In this document: positions 21,666 to 31,246 of the stretch, in pieces
Position numbering within the stretch: position 1 is the first letter of the stretch
Layout of the letters: every line of letters starts with the position of its first letter
NCBI GenBank assembly: GCA_019828565.1
Contig: JAHDYR010000001.1
Span: 124,001-188,000, forward strand
DNA: 64,000 bases
Reading direction: 5' to 3'
From: Carpediemonas membranifera
Taxonomy: Eukaryota; Fornicata
Position numbers and translations under genes: made by a program
The notes under the pieces: model-generated
What the model saw: only the letters and a program-made list of their open reading frames with translations
What the model was told of the DNA's origin: nothing
Database searches by the model: none

Positions 21666-21857
21666 GAGACAAAAATGGTTCCGACTTTAAAGTGCACGCC
21701 ACGCCAAGTGTCAGAATGCAGAAATCTGCGCAATCAGACCACATCTACGGCTTGAAGCGGTACTAGACTGCCACCCCGCCACGTAAATTTACATACTGCT
21801 GCATAATTACAACCACTGCTGTGGCGACTCGGCACGAGTCTCAAACCAAGTAAGGCC

Positions 21858-24017
21858 TCACCCCAGGATCTCAGCCTCTCGATGCTTAGCCAGCACCTGG
21901 CTCATATCAGCCACGAAGAACCCTCTGTCCGTCACCGCCACGACGCGGCACCCCTCCAAGACAGACACTGCGGTGACCTCACCCATCCCTTCGTCCAGAG
22001 CCGCGAGAGCCATGAGTCCTTTCGAAGGATGGACTGCGGCAATGGTGCTGTCAGCCAGGCCGGCGACGATGACATCCCCGACTGCCGTGATGGAAGTGAT
22101 CGCAGCCGTCGTCCCAAGCCACGGTACAACGGTCTTAACAGTGTTCGTAGCCGACGCGATGAGTCGGGTCGAGTCGGTCGTCGCCACCGCAAGGCAGGGC
22201 GACCCCTCAAAGACGACCTCAGCCGCCCCGACCAGGGCCTGGACCTCCTCCAGCCTGGGTGTGTCCTTGGCAGAGCCAGGCACGCTGTCGTCGACTACGA
22301 CACCGAGCGGGCCGGCCGAGCTCGAGTTCTGGCGTTCACGGCGCACGGGTGGATCGAAAGATGGGATAGCAATTGCAGACAGCTCGCGTATCATCCTCTT
22401 TCGATAATTCGAGGCGGCCGAGGACCTTGACATCGCCTTGGTCGGCGCCTTTCTGGTATACCTGGACATTTTGGACATGACACTCATCGCCATCGGTGTA
22501 CTCTTCGTGCTGTCATCAGTATCTGGGACAACCATGTCTCCGCTGAGCAGGGGCTGGGCTGGGGGCGGGCAGGAAAGGTCGGATCGCCCAGAGGTCGGAA
22601 CGGAGACGCTGTGGATGATCGGCTGGACGATCTCGACAGTAACTGGGGCCGCTTTCGAGGGCCAGACCGTCTCCTTGTCTGCCGGTAGTTCCAGTGCGCG
22701 GGGCAGACCAGATCTGGGTGCGAAGGACCGAAGCTTGAGTGCGGCTCTCCACCATGCGCACGGTAGGACAGGCTCCGGGGGCGGGGCGGTTGGTGTCTCG
22801 CCTTCAGCTGTCACCAACGGATCTGCCCTCCTCGGCGACTGGGCAGGTGAGTTGAACGCGGGTCTAGCCTGCCTTGTCCCTGAGGGTGCATGGCCATCGC
22901 CGGAGGAGGGTGTTACTGCGGCCAGTGCGGCGCCCAGCATCAGGAGGTAGACCCTTGTGTTCGTGGTGGCGTTAACTGGGATTACTATGCCTGGCAGGTC
23001 AGCCTCGTCGAGCTGGGCGAACTTTGAGTAGAGGTTCTTCACCTCTGACAAGTCTGTGACAAAACGGTCACGGGCAAGAGACGAGAACCCCTCAACCGCG
23101 TCCATCTCCAAGGCATGTGTCAGTTCCAGCAGTCTGGTTGTCTCCCCACTGGACCGAATGATTGCTACCCTCCCACTAATGGTCGACGCGCACACGAACC
23201 CAGGCCCCACACCGCAGAGGAACAGCGGTGTGTCAGTAGCCGGGAATATGTCCACAGACTTGACTACGGTGGCTCTGATCTCGACTGCGGGGGCAGGTTC
23301 ACCGATGTCGTCGAGTTCTCCGTCGCCGTCGATGATCTGGTTCGGGTCCAAGACTAGTGATCCCGCAGTGGTATAGGGTGTCATGCCGTCAGCAACTGGA
23401 GTCAAGTCGAAGTCGACTGCAATTAATGATCCATTGGCTTGGAGTAGGATGAGTCGCGCCGTCGGGAGCTCAGTGAGGGTGTCGCGGACTGCTCCAACGA
23501 TGGATGTTGTGCGTAGCTCGGGAAGAGCTGAGACGCTGAGAAGGGAATACCCGTTCCAGATCTCGATTTTCCTTTCAAAAACGACGAGTTTGATTTGGTT
23601 CGAGAGGAAGACGGCGACGATCGAGTCAGCGATCGATAGGTTCGTGTGAACGTCGGTAATCGCCATGCTAGCATGCCTGAGCGACTTGACAGATTCGAAG
23701 TGCTTGTTGAGCTCATCTACGTCCTTGTTGTACGCGTCCTCGATCATTCGAACGGACTGGGCCAGGATACGCGCTTCAGACTCTTTAAGCTCGTCGAACT
23801 GTCGAAAGTCGTCGCGTCCGCTCTCTATTTGTGCTATAAGATCGAGAGAGAATGCCATTTTCTCGCCGGCAACGACACAGCCTTCGATTTCGTGCAGCAA
23901 GGTCAAAAGGGAGGCGTCGGTTGGCCCTTCAGTCTCTTCTTCGACGGGAACCTCAATTTCTTCACGAACTTCCCTTGGCTTAGAATAATTCAACGTCGGT
24001 ATGTGCAGTTCAGGCAT
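21858..24017 (-). CDS. Hypothetical protein, possible degenerate beta-propeller, 719 aa
   Basis: Starts at ATG 24017 (MPELHIPTLNYSKP). Residues about 30-110 are helical and acidic. From about 120 onward the sequence alternates short hydrophobic strands with turns (IVAVFLSNQIKLVVFERKIEIW, ARLILLQANGSLIAVDFD, TPLFLCGVGPGFVCAST), which suggests beta-propeller blades. A Pro/Ser-rich disordered region (about 380-560) with Lys/Arg stretches interrupts it. Further strand-like segments follow at the end (VVFEGSPCLAVATTDS, GDVIVAGLADSTIAAV, GCRVVAVTDRGFFVAD). No WD signature or catalytic motif is visible and I do not recognise a family. It is convergent with nothing nearby and lies upstream, on the same strand, of the RING gene. 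Confidence 0.65.
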   Translation of the reverse strand: MPELHIPTLNYSKPREVREEIEVPVEEETEGPTDASLLTLLHEIEGCVVAGEKMAFSLDLIAQIESGRDDFRQFDELKESEARILAQSVRMIEDAYNKDVDELNKHFESVKSLRHASMAITDVHTNLSIADSIVAVFLSNQIKLVVFERKIEIWNGYSLLSVSALPELRTTSIVGAVRDTLTELPTARLILLQANGSLIAVDFDLTPVADGMTPYTTAGSLVLDPNQIIDGDGELDDIGEPAPAVEIRATVVKSVDIFPATDTPLFLCGVGPGFVCASTISGRVAIIRSSGETTRLLELTHALEMDAVEGFSSLARDRFVTDLSEVKNLYSKFAQLDEADLPGIVIPVNATTNTRVYLLMLGAALAAVTPSSGDGHAPSGTRQARPAFNSPAQSPRRADPLVTAEGETPTAPPPEPVLPCAWWRAALKLRSFAPRSGLPRALELPADKETVWPSKAAPVTVEIVQPIIHSVSVPTSGRSDLSCPPPAQPLLSGDMVVPDTDDSTKSTPMAMSVMSKMSRYTRKAPTKAMSRSSAASNYRKRMIRELSAIAIPSFDPPVRRERQNSSSAGPLGVVVDDSVPGSAKDTPRLEEVQALVGAAEVVFEGSPCLAVATTDSTRLIASATNTVKTVVPWLGTTAAITSITAVGDVIVAGLADSTIAAVHPSKGLMALAALDEGMGEVTAVSVLEGCRVVAVTDRGFFVADMSQVLAKHREAEILG

Positions 24018-24142
24018 AATTGTGTTCGTTGTTCATGTGCCGCGCAGGATTAGACTTGTTGAGTCCAAAACACACAGTGATCCAAGCAGCATCAGGATCG
24101 CAGTGTGGTTCATCATACTCTATCAATCGTGCGCAGCATATC

Positions 24143-24182
24143 ACGCGCGCTGCAGCGCGTGCTTGCTCAACTTAGCAAGTTA
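24143..24182. other. Palindrome and hairpin at the 3' end of the Fanzor-like gene
   Basis: CGCGCTGCAGCGCG (24146-24159) is a perfect 14-bp palindrome. It is followed directly by CTTGCT-N6-AGCAAG (about 24162-24179), a 6-bp stem ending at the gene's stop codon (24180-24182). TnpB/Fanzor guide RNAs overlap the 3' end of the nuclease gene, so this could be part of a guide-RNA scaffold or of the element end. This is inference. Confidence 0.35.
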
Positions 24183-25274
24183 ATGATAGCGAGGAAGAGC
24201 ACCTCTCTGGGAGTCGTAGTGGAAAGGAGATTGCTCTATCTGATCTGAAGTTGCATCTAAGGTGCACCAAAGGATGTTCTCGCTGGCGCTCTTATCTCGG
24301 TGAGAGAGATTGAGAAGTATGTCAGACTGCTCGGGATGCCGACGTAGCCGTTCAACGCGCCATGGAGCTCCCTCGCACGCGGGATTCTGGCAGAGCATGG
24401 TGCGGTGTGTGTGCACCACACGTCTGAAGTGTGCTTTGCAGTATGGGCACACGATGAAAGTGCGGAATTCCGAGACCATCGTGACACTCACGACGACGTT
24501 GTGCCGGAGCATGATGCCAGGGAGAGCTCGAGCAAAGTGGCGGTACGGAGCACAGGAGGGAGTGCCGGCGGAACCGAACAGTGCAGCCCCATACGCGACT
24601 TCGAGATGAATGGGCTCCGGGGGGCGCCCGCCGAGATCATCCAGGAGTTGACGTCCAGCCCGGGCGAAGTGCTTCAGGCGCAGACAGTGATTGGCAAAAG
24701 TCGCCCGGCGGAAACACTTTCTCGTCCCCTCGTTGATGATCTGAACGATGTTCTCATGGACAAACCTAATCGACTGTTTGAGAGCCTCTAGACTTGTCGT
24801 TTTGAACGATGCTGCGCTCATATTCACGCGGAAAGAGGGGGTGGCAGTGTAGCCACACTTAGCGAGTACGCCAGATACACTATGCCCGTCTGGGCGGCGG
24901 ATCGTGTAGCCGCCCAGCGACCGAGCACCAGGGTCGAAGCCCATGAGAGCTTGAATGTCCGGGGCAGGAGTAGCCTCGGCGTCATCCTGACCGAGCCGAG
25001 CCCGCTTGTTGCTGCTACCCTTTTTGTACGTGGGCCGGTCAGCCACCCGACCGCCACGGTATTTCTCGCGACCCACCCAAACCGTCACAGCAACAGAGAC
25101 CCCGTCTGTCTTCACAGAGAGCACTCTGCGGAGCTTGGTGATGTCACCGTGATCACGCTCGTATCTATCAACCTGCTCAGTGGTCTAGTTCTTAGTTGCT
25201 GACCAATTCACGTGCACACGCAGGCGCCTCTTCATCGCTGGGGTGAGCGCTGTTACTCCGCGCTCGAGGGTCAT
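24180..25274 (-). pseudogene. Fanzor (eukaryotic TnpB-like RNA-guided nuclease), 5'-truncated with in-frame stop
   Basis: The C-terminal half is a complete RuvC-type nuclease of the OrfB/TnpB/Fanzor kind. It carries the pre-RuvC phrase VKTDGVSVAV, RuvC-I MGFDPGARSLGGY (Asp), the family phrase VAYGAALFGSAG, and RuvC-II VSEFRTFIVCPYC (Glu). Next are a four-Cys zinc finger (CPYC...CQNPAC) and RuvC-III SHRDKSASENIL (Asp). All three acidic catalytic residues are present. The frame is continuous up to an ATG at 25274, except for one TAG at 25187-25185, between ...NWSATKN and TTEQVDRYERD. Only about 110 residues precede RuvC-I, short for a Fanzor, which normally has a longer recognition region. Either this is a decaying element, or the TAG lies in an unrecognised 33-nt intron (GTGCAC...ACTAG), whose ends do not fit the local consensus. 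The 25124-24180 part alone is a 314-codon ORF without an ATG start. Confidence 0.75.
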
Positions 25275-25526
25275 GAACTCTTCCCAACTATAACCCCAAT
25301 ACACCAATTACGTACGGCTAACCAGCCGCTAGTCTTCGCCTCCGGGCAAGCTAATTGAAGTGGAGAGACGCACTGCTTGCACTGTGCACTCTATGATACT
25401 TCAACAAGAAGCGCATATATACGACCCATTCAGAAGGTTTCTCTCCTCACACCTTAGTCTACACTCATCCCATACAACCAACAGCAACCCTCTCCAACGC
25501 CCCATCCAAGTCTGCAATAATTTATC

Positions 25527-27473
25527 TCACCCTGAGATCCTCTTCCTCGCGATAACGACGGCAGCTACCGTCTGGTCAAGCCCGTTTTCCGCCTTGACCT
25601 CCACGAACTCCCTCTGACCACTCTCGTACCGGTAAAAGTTGGATATCCGCTCAGCAGGAAGAAGCTCGGGGCCGGAACCGTCGAGACGGATCAAACCATC
25701 GGCGTTCACTGCATAGACCGCCTTGTATGCGCACTTTGTCACACCGGCAAGGAGAACTGCGAATTGGCTACGACCGGACTTGGACGCCCCGTTGAGAGCT
25801 TCCAGGGCACGGGTTCGAGCCCCTTCGTCACCAGAGTTTGCAAGCAGGCTACGAATAGCCGCGGAGACAATCCTAGCGTTCCCCGTCCGACCAGCAGTCT
25901 TCGGCCGCACAGGAGAGACCCTCTGGCCCCTACCCTGGGCCTGGTTCTGCACGACTTCGCCGCCTCGGGGTCCGGCGGACGCTGGCGTGCCAGAGGCCCG
26001 GAGCCTTGCTTCGAGCTGAGCAGTGTAAGCGTGTCTCGAACCACTGAGTGACCCATCGTCACTTTCCTCCTCGCTTGGCCGTGATGCGATCTGCGGTGAC
26101 AAAGCCATGACAAGATTCTTACTCAGGTGCTCTGTAATCGTATCCAGTGTGCGAAGTCCAGTAGTCCTCGACGACACGGGCGCCATGGCGGCCACGGACT
26201 CGTCCTCGCCAGCCTGGGCGATCGAGGGCAGGGGCGACCTTGGATCCTGCTCGGACACAGCAAATGATTCGCCGCCGGTGATGAGGTCGTTGAGCGCAGT
26301 AGAAGCGGCCAGACGCCGCTGGAGCTCCTCATTGTCGGCGGTGAGCGCGGAGATCTTGTTGTGAAGCGCCGTCTCACCGCCAGGGACGGAGCGGGCGGTG
26401 GCCAGCTCCTCCCTGAGCGATGCAATGACTGCCTGCAGCGCCTCTTTGTCTGCTGTAGCTCTGGCTAGAGCTTCTGCATGCGCCGACCGCTCCATGGCCA
26501 TTGATTCCATCATTTTCATAGCATCAGATTTCATTCGACCGCTGCCCCGCTCTGACTGGGCTAGCTCCTCAGTTCTCATGTGGAGCGCGGTCTCGGCCTG
26601 GGTCGCGCGTTCCCTCTCCGCATCAAGCCTTGAGCTCAGCGTGCCCTGGTCGGTTTGGAGGGCAAGGACCTGCTCTTGGAGGGCCTCACAGTCGGACAAG
26701 AGTTCAGCATTGGTCTTCTGTAGCTTCAGCATGGCGTCGGCGAGAGAGTTATGCTTCTTGGTTGCCTCATCCAGGTCGGCCTTGAGCTCTCGTGCCCGGA
26801 TCCGGGCCTCGTCTCGTTCGACCGTCGCAGCTCTTACCTCGGCTCTTGCTTCCGCAGTTTTGACCTCTGCAGCTGCCAGCGCGTTCTCAAGCTCGATTAT
26901 TTGCTCGAGTGCGTGCTTCTTCGCCATTGTCACGTCCGTATCTAGAGATTCAGAAGCGGTCTGAAGTTCATTCTCAAGAATCATGCAGTGTGACTCGAGA
27001 TCACTGTTTTGGGCCTGCAGCCGGGATATCTCCTGCTGCTGTTTGTCCACGGTCTCGAGCAGAACCTGGCGCTGGGCCGAGGCCATCGTAATCTCAGTCT
27101 TGATGCATTCACGCATCGAGGAAATTTCTGCCATGACATTTGGAGAGGAGATAGATGCATCAGCGGTCTCGTTGAATCTGGATTCGTGCTTGGCAATGGC
27201 TTGTTGGGCAAGGCGAAGTTCGGCACGAAGGGCTTCAATACCATCGACAGCGGCATCTACGGTATTATCCATAGACGTATTAGTGTTTGGAGTGCTTACC
27301 AGGGGTGGAATGGCGTCCGCGAACTTCTCTTCGGGCGGGGAGACGACTTCCTCGCCGTCTCTACTCAAGGACGCCGCCACAGATTGCTGTTCGTCCTCGA
27401 GATTCTCATATGAAGCAATGACATCATCATGGATCTCACAGAAGCAAGACTCTGGCAGATCCTCTTCCGTCAT
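25527..27473 (-). CDS. Coiled-coil protein with C-terminal CKK domain (CAMSAP/Patronin-like)
   Basis: 648 aa from ATG 27473. An acidic N-terminus is followed by a nearly uninterrupted coiled coil (about 85-400; ELRLAQQAIAKHESR, ELENALAAAEVKTAEAR). A Ser/Pro/Gly-rich linker carries basic stretches. The last 115 residues match the CKK fold: SQFAVLLAGV, AYKAVYAVNADGLIRLDGSG, then ISNFYRYESGQREFVEV and a terminal TVAAVVIARK, in the family's order (ilf...yraLY...i.G.GP...fYky.s..K.F..i...tvDai). CKK domains bind the microtubule lattice near minus ends. The calponin-homology domain of animal CAMSAPs is absent. A microtubule-minus-end or flagellar-base role is inferred. The C-terminal call rests on pattern, not on a search. 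Confidence 0.75.
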   Translation of the reverse strand: MTEEDLPESCFCEIHDDVIASYENLEDEQQSVAASLSRDGEEVVSPPEEKFADAIPPLVSTPNTNTSMDNTVDAAVDGIEALRAELRLAQQAIAKHESRFNETADASISSPNVMAEISSMRECIKTEITMASAQRQVLLETVDKQQQEISRLQAQNSDLESHCMILENELQTASESLDTDVTMAKKHALEQIIELENALAAAEVKTAEARAEVRAATVERDEARIRARELKADLDEATKKHNSLADAMLKLQKTNAELLSDCEALQEQVLALQTDQGTLSSRLDAERERATQAETALHMRTEELAQSERGSGRMKSDAMKMMESMAMERSAHAEALARATADKEALQAVIASLREELATARSVPGGETALHNKISALTADNEELQRRLAASTALNDLITGGESFAVSEQDPRSPLPSIAQAGEDESVAAMAPVSSRTTGLRTLDTITEHLSKNLVMALSPQIASRPSEEESDDGSLSGSRHAYTAQLEARLRASGTPASAGPRGGEVVQNQAQGRGQRVSPVRPKTAGRTGNARIVSAAIRSLLANSGDEGARTRALEALNGASKSGRSQFAVLLAGVTKCAYKAVYAVNADGLIRLDGSGPELLPAERISNFYRYESGQREFVEVKAENGLDQTVAAVVIARKRISG

Positions 27474-27806
27474 GATTTTGCAGCGTTGTGCATAAACTGC
27501 GAAATATTGATTCTGGAACTACTGCAGCTGGACAAGTCCTCGCACTGCTCGTATTCCACTCAAGTCCGCTACAAATCCAGCCAAGCCAGGTTTTTAGCCA
27601 GCATTTCCCGGCAACAGTTCATTACAGCTTCTTCACCGTCTATTCCCGGCCGTTTGAACCACAGCCCGTGTATTGGCGTGTTAGAGTGCCGACGAGGTCA
27701 GTCATGCCTTTTCAATCACTGACTCGCTACAGTCGATCGCCCACTATCGTAACCATGTCGAAGGAAACTGTACTACGAGACCGATATCGACAGCTGAATT
27801 GCTGAA
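27474..27806. promoter_or_regulatory. Divergent intergenic region, 333 bp
   Basis: It separates the start codons of the CKK gene (minus) and RCC1 paralogue B (plus), so it must hold both promoters. No TATA-like box or repeated motif stands out by eye. Confidence 0.4.
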
Positions 27807-29369
27807 ATGAATGCAAAACCAGCTCTGCTGGCGTCATTTGGCGTTTCACGCACCGCCACGTCCGCCATACCAGGGGACATCCCTTCCCTTCTCGCCCACG
27901 CCTATGCAACGCACGTTGGCGAGAAAATGCCGTCAATTAAGGACGCACATATTGCTTCACCGCCAACAAACAACACTTCAACGACGCTTCTGCTCGCCCT
28001 CATTGCCGACATCCCCCCTCTCGCCCCAGCTGCTCAAGCCCTCATTGACCGCGCCCGCTCGATCCTCATCGACGGTCCCCCGCTCTCCATGAACATCGAG
28101 CTCGAGAACGAGGAGGAGCTCCCGGTCGCCATGTACACCCTGCTCCAGGGTACCATCTGGGCATGTTTGCTGGCCGCTGGGGCCAACCCGGACCTCGAAG
28201 CCAAGCTCCCCAGCCGCCTTCGCGCAGTGTTAGACCAAGAAAGTAGGGCGCTCTGGTTCCTCTGCCGCAAGTTCTTCTTCTCCTACCAGGTTGCCGAGAA
28301 GGACGGCGAGTGCAGTATCAACAAGTGTCACAGCACATCCGACATGATCTGGCATCACCACCACCTATACAACGGCCGGCTCTTCATGCTCCAAAGCGGT
28401 GTTCCCGGCTTCGCCAGGGCCCAGATGCCCCCAGTGATCGAGGTCCACAGCGACGGGCCCTCCCACATTGCCATGACGCCCAAGGGCCTGTGGGGCTGGG
28501 GTGAGAACTCAGACGGCCAGCTCGGGATCCCGATAGCCCAAGTATCTGTTCCCACCCGGATCTCATTCAAGTCTTGCCGCCGAGTCGCACGATACGAAGC
28601 AAAGCTCCCCAGCTGGCGAAAGCAAGACCTTGTCCTCTGGATGGCTCGACTCGTCAGTCGGACGTGGATTCTGACACCAGCCGGGCTGATCATGGCCGGG
28701 TTCGAGGGGTGGCTATTCTTCCAGAAGAAGGTGAAGACCAAGGTTGCCTCGTTCCACCCTGTTTCGCTGCCGACTGGCTTTGTACCAGATCATGTCTCGT
28801 ACACCATGAGTGTGGTTGTCGTATCCACGGGCGATCGGCAAGTCATCGGTGGCAGAAACCACCATGGTCAGCTGGGACTCGGGCACCGTCACAGAGTTCA
28901 CGGTCTTGCCGAGCTTCCCTTCCATGCTGACAAGACGTTCGAGAGCCCATCCGCCACGGTATTTCTCAGCGGCCAGCAGCTTCTTTTCGCAGGCCGGGTG
29001 CCCCTCTCAATCGCCCAGTCGGGCCTGCTACCTGGGTTCGCCGGGAACACTAGCTGTCTCACGGCAACGCCCCTTCGCTTCTCCCAGCGTATCAAGGGCT
29101 TCCTGCTCACCACGACTGTTGCATGCTGGGTGACTGCCGGCCAGACCTACTATAGCGCCTGTGATGGGCGTTGGTTCATCGTATCTTTTGAGGCGACCTC
29201 ATATGTCGAGGGCTACTGCTTCAAGAACCGCTCGGGCCAGTGGTACACGATGAGAAGCGTTGGGCAGGGCGGTGTCGCAGGCATGGTGCAGTGCGCCAAG
29301 CCGAAGAGGTCCGCGATGCGTTGGCCAATCAGCTCGGTGGATGTGGAGGCGTGGGAGGCGCGTTCATAA
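27807..29369 (+). CDS. RCC1-repeat protein (paralogue B)
   Basis: 520 aa from ATG 27807 (MNAKPALLASFGVSR). It has the same plan as the gene at 16974: a helical N-terminal 170 residues, then a conserved junction (MPPVIEVHSDGPSHIAMTPK), then RCC1-type blades GLWGWGENSDGQLGIP, a second with AGLIMAGFEG, and QVIGGRNHHGQLGLGH. VPTRISFKSCRRVARYEAKL aligns with the equivalent phrase of paralogue A. The third and fourth blades are eroded. The protein is cytosolic by sequence. A specific role cannot be given. The stop is followed by AAGATT, so the transcript reads TAAA at the stop. Confidence 0.75.
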   Translation: MNAKPALLASFGVSRTATSAIPGDIPSLLAHAYATHVGEKMPSIKDAHIASPPTNNTSTTLLLALIADIPPLAPAAQALIDRARSILIDGPPLSMNIELENEEELPVAMYTLLQGTIWACLLAAGANPDLEAKLPSRLRAVLDQESRALWFLCRKFFFSYQVAEKDGECSINKCHSTSDMIWHHHHLYNGRLFMLQSGVPGFARAQMPPVIEVHSDGPSHIAMTPKGLWGWGENSDGQLGIPIAQVSVPTRISFKSCRRVARYEAKLPSWRKQDLVLWMARLVSRTWILTPAGLIMAGFEGWLFFQKKVKTKVASFHPVSLPTGFVPDHVSYTMSVVVVSTGDRQVIGGRNHHGQLGLGHRHRVHGLAELPFHADKTFESPSATVFLSGQQLLFAGRVPLSIAQSGLLPGFAGNTSCLTATPLRFSQRIKGFLLTTTVACWVTAGQTYYSACDGRWFIVSFEATSYVEGYCFKNRSGQWYTMRSVGQGGVAGMVQCAKPKRSAMRWPISSVDVEAWEARS

Positions 29370-29461
29370 AGATTCTGTCCATGAATTAACTTGACTGTTT
29401 CACAGGAAAAGTGTGCCGCGGCTTTGTATTTACATTGGATAAGATATAGCATGTATCACAC

Positions 29462-31246
29462 TCAATCCCCGAGCTCGCTGATCCACCGCCTGATGGACGC
29501 ATACCGCCAGGTCCCCAGTCCGAGCGCACTCGACCCGACGCTCAGACTCAGCAACAGGACCACGGGCCAAGGCACGAGCTCCCCAAGCACGAGTACAGTG
29601 AGCAGCGCGAGCAGGCCCACGAACGCCCAGTACAATGGGATACCTCCGTCAGTGTATAAATGCTTCAGCTCAGAGTACCGAACCCGGGGTCTGACTGGCA
29701 GAGTCGGCAGGAGGGGGAGAACTGAAAGCGGTGAGAGCGGCAGGAGCATGGCGCTGGCCACGATGGCGATGGTGTCGACCAGCGCGGGCATGGGGAAGCG
29801 GCTGGGTTCCGGGGCGGCTGGGTCGGAAGGTGGTGCCCTTGGAGACGATGGTTCCGCGGGGGCTGCGGGTTGGGGCTGTTCTGGACCATCGGCCTGGACG
29901 GCTGAGAAGTCAGTGGGCGTGTCACATGCGATGGGCGTGCATGCCGCGCCCATACCGCCAAATGGAGAGGCAACTGAGGTCGACAGCACCATCTCCAGCT
30001 CGCCGGGGCGATCGCCCAAGCCGTCTTCGCGGGTCGGGTCGGGGCTCCTCTGGTGGAGCCGGCGCATGGGGAGCACGTAGTCGTCCTCCAGCTCAGTGTC
30101 TCGGTCAGCGCCCGCGAACAGCCTGGTACGCACCCTCGCGCCACCTCTGCGGCTGGCAGGCTCGACTGGGGGGGCACCACGGGTTGACTCCTCCACTGGC
30201 TGGAAGACTCGGGCGGGGCGGGTTCGGGTCAATCGCCTAAGCTCCTCGGACATGTTTTCGAGGAAGGGGGTGGCCATACGTCTCCGTACGGAGCAAAACA
30301 GGCGAGGGCTACGGAACAAGGCCGGACGTAGTCGAGCTCTGCACTCAACTGGATTGAGCATTGAGCGTATCAGATTTTCCAGAGCAGGGCTTGGGCGATC
30401 GCCGGGCCAGTCGAACCCAGGCGACCTCAGATAGTGCCACATCACACCGCTTTCAGGCACATCCAGGCCTGTCTGGAGCTCGAGCAGGGTCAGACCAAGA
30501 GAGAAGGTGTCTGCGCTCGGTTGGACCGGTAGGCCCTGCATGACCTCGAGGGCGATGTATCCAGCGTCGCTGACGACTGGAGCCGACCCAATAGTGACAG
30601 ATTGGCCGAAATCGCCCAGGACGTAGGTGGAGCCGAGTCTTAGGATGTTGTCTGGCTTAACGTCGAGGTGTACAATGCCATAGCGGTGTAGATGGGTGAG
30701 TCCGGCCTTGATTTCCTTGTAAACCTTCCAAATCTCCTGCTCTGGCATGGCCACTTGGTGGCGGACGAAAGCTTCGCACAGATCGTACTGAAGATACGCG
30801 TAGTCGTCCTCCACCCACGCCTGCTTCAAGGAAAGAAGGCATTTGTGGGAGTGGGGCAGGCTAGATGCGCGGATCTCCGAGATGAAGCGCTCAAGCATAG
30901 TATGGTCCGAGCTGATCTTGTACCTGGTCCGTTTGATGGAGTAACGCTTGCCGTCAAGCGTCCAGACAGCCGAATAGAGCTTGGAAAAAGTACCTTCGCC
31001 AATGTCGCTCGCATCTGAGAATTGGGTGAAGAATATGGACTGACGGGTCCCGAGATTGATTGTTGGATGATCCTTGTTGTCGAAAAACGGCAGAAACATG
31101 TCGCAGTGATGCAAAAACGACGTATATGCGACTTGTGTTGCCGAGGGCAACAATGAATCCATTAAAGCTTCCGCGCGAAGAGGAGAGTTATGTACTGCAT
31201 GACTTGGTGCTCGTGCGCGCCTTGGTTGTGTTCTTACTGCTTCCAT
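29462..31246 (-). CDS. Wee1/Myt1-like protein kinase with C-terminal membrane anchor
   Basis: 594 aa from ATG 31246; ATG 31162 (MDSLLPSATQVAY, 566 aa) is an equally good start. The kinase domain has the glycine loop IGEGTFSKLYSAV, the Lys in YSIKRTRY (K105), the catalytic loop HLDVKPDNIL (193-202), in which HLDVKP is the Wee1/Myt1 signature, and a DFG (212-214). After a disordered Pro/Arg-rich region (about 330-480), two hydrophobic segments close the protein (TIAIVASAMLLPLS..LPLLP and YWAFVGLLALLTVLVL..VVLLLSLSV). Kinase plus a C-terminal membrane segment is the layout of Myt1, which inhibits CDK1 at ER/Golgi membranes; that role is inferred. It is divergent from the next gene with 299 bp between starts. 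Confidence 0.8.
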   Translation of the reverse strand: MEAVRTQPRRARAPSHAVHNSPLRAEALMDSLLPSATQVAYTSFLHHCDMFLPFFDNKDHPTINLGTRQSIFFTQFSDASDIGEGTFSKLYSAVWTLDGKRYSIKRTRYKISSDHTMLERFISEIRASSLPHSHKCLLSLKQAWVEDDYAYLQYDLCEAFVRHQVAMPEQEIWKVYKEIKAGLTHLHRYGIVHLDVKPDNILRLGSTYVLGDFGQSVTIGSAPVVSDAGYIALEVMQGLPVQPSADTFSLGLTLLELQTGLDVPESGVMWHYLRSPGFDWPGDRPSPALENLIRSMLNPVECRARLRPALFRSPRLFCSVRRRMATPFLENMSEELRRLTRTRPARVFQPVEESTRGAPPVEPASRRGGARVRTRLFAGADRDTELEDDYVLPMRRLHQRSPDPTREDGLGDRPGELEMVLSTSVASPFGGMGAACTPIACDTPTDFSAVQADGPEQPQPAAPAEPSSPRAPPSDPAAPEPSRFPMPALVDTIAIVASAMLLPLSPLSVLPLLPTLPVRPRVRYSELKHLYTDGGIPLYWAFVGLLALLTVLVLGELVPWPVVLLLSLSVGSSALGLGTWRYASIRRWISELGD

